Shown here: positions 6,163 through 7,567 of the stretch, one piece after another
How the letters are laid out: the number at the start of each line of letters is the position of its first letter
Numbering within the stretch: position 1 is the first letter of the stretch
Assembly (NCBI GenBank): GCA_934216185.1
Contig: CAKQBM010000088.1
Span: 1 to 7,567, forward strand
DNA: 7,567 nucleotides
Direction of reading: 5' to 3'
Source: an uncultured Streptococcus sp.
GTDB lineage: Bacteria > Bacillota > Bacilli > Lactobacillales > Streptococcaceae
Made by a program: the position numbers and the translations under genes
The notes under the pieces: model-generated
Seen by the model: the letters and a program-made list of their open reading frames with translations, nothing else
Told to the model about the DNA's origin: nothing
Database searches by the model: none

Positions 6163-6470
6163 ATGAAAAAATTATTGGGGATTGTATTTTTACTAGCAGC
6201 AGCACAGTATTGTATTTTGGTTCTGTTGGCTGGCCAAGTTTGGATGTCAACCTCTGGTCACTGATTCCGGTAGGATTGTTCCTCTTTTTCACACTAGAGA
6301 ATCTTTTGAAAAAGGATTACAAGGCTAGTCTGATGTGTTTGATTATTGCCTTTATCATCGCAAATGCAATTTTGGACCTTTTGCCAATTTCAAGTGGCTT
6401 GGTAATTGGAGCAGGTGTGCTTTCTTGTGTAGGTATTGGTTACCTTTTTCCTGATAAAGAGAGTAAATAG
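6163..6470 (+). pseudogene. Small membrane protein (LiaF/DUF5668-like), copy 2, frameshifted
   Basis: Same gene as at 1840. The start is ATG 6163 by alignment. One base is missing near 6200, where copy 1 has GCAGCGACAG and this copy GCAGCACAG. Reading then leaves frame after about 14 codons and ends at 6262-6264. The rest of the gene (6210-6470) is open and undamaged in its own frame, ending DKESK then TAG. Without the deletion the product would be about 102 residues with about four membrane segments. An internal start at TTG 6210 could make an 86-residue form but has no clear ribosome site. So copy 1 keeps a good N-terminus and copy 2 a good C-terminus. Function unknown. Confidence 0.78.
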
Positions 6471-6494
6471 AAATTATTGAAAAATAGATAAAGA

Positions 6495-6539
6495 AAAAAC
6501 ACTTCAACCACTGTATTTCAGTTTGATTGAGGTGTTTTT
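6495..6539. terminator. Bidirectional terminator between convergent genes
   Basis: A 13-pair stem, AAAAACACTTCAA (6495-6507) with TTGAGGTGTTTTT (6527-6539) and one G·T pair, carries A on the left and T on the right, so it can terminate from both sides. A smaller ACTG/CAGT pairing sits in the loop. It serves the membrane gene on the plus strand and the DUF3397 gene on the minus strand. Confidence 0.85.
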
Positions 6540-6550
6540 GATTTAGTTTT

Positions 6551-6904
6551 TTATTTCTGAGCCATCAATTCAACAATCATCTCAATATACATGGCAAGGG
6601 TCAATAAGAATCCTGCACGCCAGAAGAATTTGATGAATTTAGGATAGTAAAAGCTGCGTTTTTTCAAAAGGAAGAAAAAGACGAGAATAATGGCTAGGAC
6701 TGAGAGGGCTAGGCCCAGTCTAGGGAGGAAATTATGGGTAAAGGTTTTAGCTGTGATCAGGTAATACTCAAATACCAAGACTGGAAAAGCCAGATCCGCA
6801 AAGTTTCGTCCTAGTTTTTTTAATCTAAAAAGTTTGGTTATGATAATGCAGACTACTAAGGTCAGTATCAATAATAAAATAGATGCTAATTTCATTAAAA
6901 TCAT
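6551..6904 (-). CDS. DUF3397 family membrane protein
   Basis: A 117-residue hydrophobic protein recognised as streptococcal DUF3397, of unknown function. Four membrane segments alternate with short basic loops such as RLKKLGR and LLKKRSFYYPKFIKFFWR. It ends ten bases from the shared terminator. Three in-frame ATGs (6910, 6904, 6895) compete and none has a clear Shine-Dalgarno. The 6904 start is preferred because a -10-like TACAAT ends seven bases before it, so transcription would begin at this ATG, whereas the 6910 ATG would lie upstream of the predicted mRNA start. If that promoter is wrong, 6910 or 6895 is equally possible. It diverges from the radical SAM gene. Base composition is like the core flanks. 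Confidence 0.85.
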   Translation of the reverse strand: MILMKLASILLLILTLVVCIIITKLFRLKKLGRNFADLAFPVLVFEYYLITAKTFTHNFLPRLGLALSVLAIILVFFFLLKKRSFYYPKFIKFFWRAGFLLTLAMYIEMIVELMAQK

Positions 6905-6910
6905 ATCCAT

Positions 6911-6939
6911 ATTGTATCATAAAAAATCGCTAATGGAAA
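6911..6939 (-). promoter_or_regulatory. Putative promoter of the DUF3397 gene
   Basis: On the minus strand, -35 TTTCCA (6934-6939, four of six consensus bases), 17-base spacer, -10 TACAAT (6911-6916). The expected start, seven bases on, is 6904, which is the A of an ATG. Confidence 0.45.
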
Positions 6940-6974
6940 TGAGAAACAGAGGAATTTATAGGAAAGTCAGGCTT

Positions 6975-7003
6975 TTGAGATTGTGGGTGTTTTTTGTTAT
7001 AAT
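6975..7003 (+). promoter_or_regulatory. Promoter of the radical SAM gene, extended -10
   Basis: TTGAGA (6975-6980), 17 bases, then perfect TATAAT (6998-7003) preceded by TG at 6995-6996. The expected start at about 7010-7011 coincides with ATG 7011, so the mRNA would have essentially no leader. Confidence 0.75.
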
Positions 7004-7010
7004 GAAGGTT

Positions 7011-7567
7011 ATGAAATCTTATAACACCTTGAATGATTATTATCGAAAACTCTTTGGAGAAAAGACTTTTAAAGTCCCTATTGATGCGGGATTTGACTGT
7101 CCCAATCGTGATGGAACTGTGGCTCATGGAGGCTGTACTTTTTGTACGGTTTCAGGTTCTGGAGATGCTATCGTAGCACCGGACGCGCCTATCCGTGAGC
7201 AATTTTATAAGGAAATTGACTTTATGCACCGCAAGTGGCCAGATGTTCAGAAGTATCTGGTTTATTTTCAAAATTTTACCAATACCCATGAAAAGGTTGA
7301 AGTCATTCGAGAGCGCTATGAGCAGGCTATCAATGAGCCAGGTGTAGTAGGAATCAATATCGGGACGCGGCCAGACTGTTTACCAGACGAAACCATCGAA
7401 TATTTGGCTGAGTTATCGGAGCGCATGCATGTGACGGTAGAATTGGGCTTGCAGACCACTTATGAAGCAACCTCTGACCTGATTAACCGTGCCCATTCCT
7501 ATGAATTGTACGTGGAAACGGTCAAGCGTTTGAGAAAGTATCCTAAGATTGAGATTGTTTCTCATTT
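7011..7567 (+). CDS. TIGR01212 family radical SAM protein (YtqA/YhcC-like), 3' end beyond window
   Basis: The first 185 residues of a protein of about 310. The iron-sulfur cysteines C30, C42 and C45 lie in CPNRDGTVAHGGCTFC, the CX11CX2C spacing typical of this family rather than the classical CX3CX2C. Further family marks are YFQNFTNTH, INIGTRPDCLPDETI and VELGLQTTYE. It would bind a 4Fe-4S cluster and S-adenosylmethionine in the cytoplasm. The Bacillus homologue YtqA is, to my knowledge, linked with the methyltransferase YtqB to the side chain of wobble uridine in tRNA; that role here is inference. ATG 7011 is chosen because the -10 box ends at 7003, and the in-frame ATG at 7002 overlaps that box. 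The GAAGG at 7004-7008 lies only two bases before the ATG and is not a usable ribosome site. Confidence 0.92.
   Translation, partial: MKSYNTLNDYYRKLFGEKTFKVPIDAGFDCPNRDGTVAHGGCTFCTVSGSGDAIVAPDAPIREQFYKEIDFMHRKWPDVQKYLVYFQNFTNTHEKVEVIRERYEQAINEPGVVGINIGTRPDCLPDETIEYLAELSERMHVTVELGLQTTYEATSDLINRAHSYELYVETVKRLRKYPKIEIVSH

Larger units (their letters stand above)
5963..6466 (+). repeat. Long direct repeat, copy 2
   Basis: Matches 1641-2249. It begins with the same tRNA-Thr 3' end, TGCAATCGGC followed by A (5963-5973), with no tRNA body upstream, and continues through terminator, promoter and membrane gene. It lacks the BOX element. It carries one extra A in the leader and lacks one base in the gene relative to copy 1. 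Beyond 6466 the sequence continues into the gene's stop and core genome, so this is probably the resident right-hand side of the locus. Confidence 0.93.

Noticed and set aside
6061..6264. 67-codon plus-strand ORF with the start of the membrane gene at its end
   Set aside because: Its first codons lie in the -35/-10 promoter. The frame reaches the gene only through one extra A and then ends at the frameshift, so it is a by-product of two indels.
6930..7127. 65-codon minus-strand ORF
   Set aside because: It is antisense to the promoter and conserved start of the radical SAM gene, with no recognisable protein pattern.

Overview
The window looks like chromosomal DNA of a mitis-group Streptococcus, most likely S. 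pneumoniae or a close relative. The strongest pointer is a BOX-type repeat at 2071-2172, a family characteristic of that group. A streptococcal tRNA-Thr(CGT), extended -10 promoters (TGnTATAAT), low GC content and the flanking protein families agree with this. The species call is inference from sequence familiarity; no search was run.

Layout. (1) Positions 1-1519 hold the end of an ABC-2 type exporter operon: two paired membrane permeases (the first cut by the window edge) closed by a hairpin terminator. (2) Positions 1539-1686 hold a tRNA-Thr(CGT) gene with its own promoter and terminator. (3) Positions 1641-2249 are the first copy of a duplicated module that starts inside the tRNA 3' end. 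It runs through the tRNA terminator, a promoter and a small membrane-protein gene, which here is broken by a BOX element. (4) Positions 2250-5552 are an AT-rich cargo. It holds the C-terminal remnant of a LanC-type lanthipeptide cyclase with an internal stop, an intact MFS exporter, and a Vga/Msr-like ABC-F ATPase split by a one-base frameshift in an A8 tract. (5) Positions 5553-5962 are AT-rich DNA with no recognisable gene. (6) Positions 5963-6466 are the second copy of the module, with no BOX but with a one-base deletion in the membrane-protein gene. (7) Positions 6495-7567 return to ordinary core genome: a shared convergent terminator, a DUF3397 membrane protein on the minus strand, and, diverging from it, the start of a TIGR01212-family radical SAM protein cut by the window end.

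The central story is a roughly 4.3 kb insertion at the 3' end of tRNA-Thr, bounded by long direct repeats of host sequence rather than by a short att site. No integrase is present. The cargo resembles the tail of a lanthipeptide cluster whose peptide and biosynthesis genes are gone. What survives is an exporter plus an ABC-F protein, a pairing like the mef/msr(D) macrolide-resistance pair. The genes are spaced as an operon, and no hairpin-plus-T-run terminator was seen between the first copy's promoter (1739-1767) and the MFS gene, so that promoter may now drive them. The ABC-F gene would give a 517-residue protein if the A8 tract were read with a -1 slip. The tract has the form and phase of a slippery heptamer, so either decay or recoding is possible. 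The two core genes at the right end seem to have divergent promoters placed so that their mRNAs would start at or next to AUG (putative leaderless transcripts).
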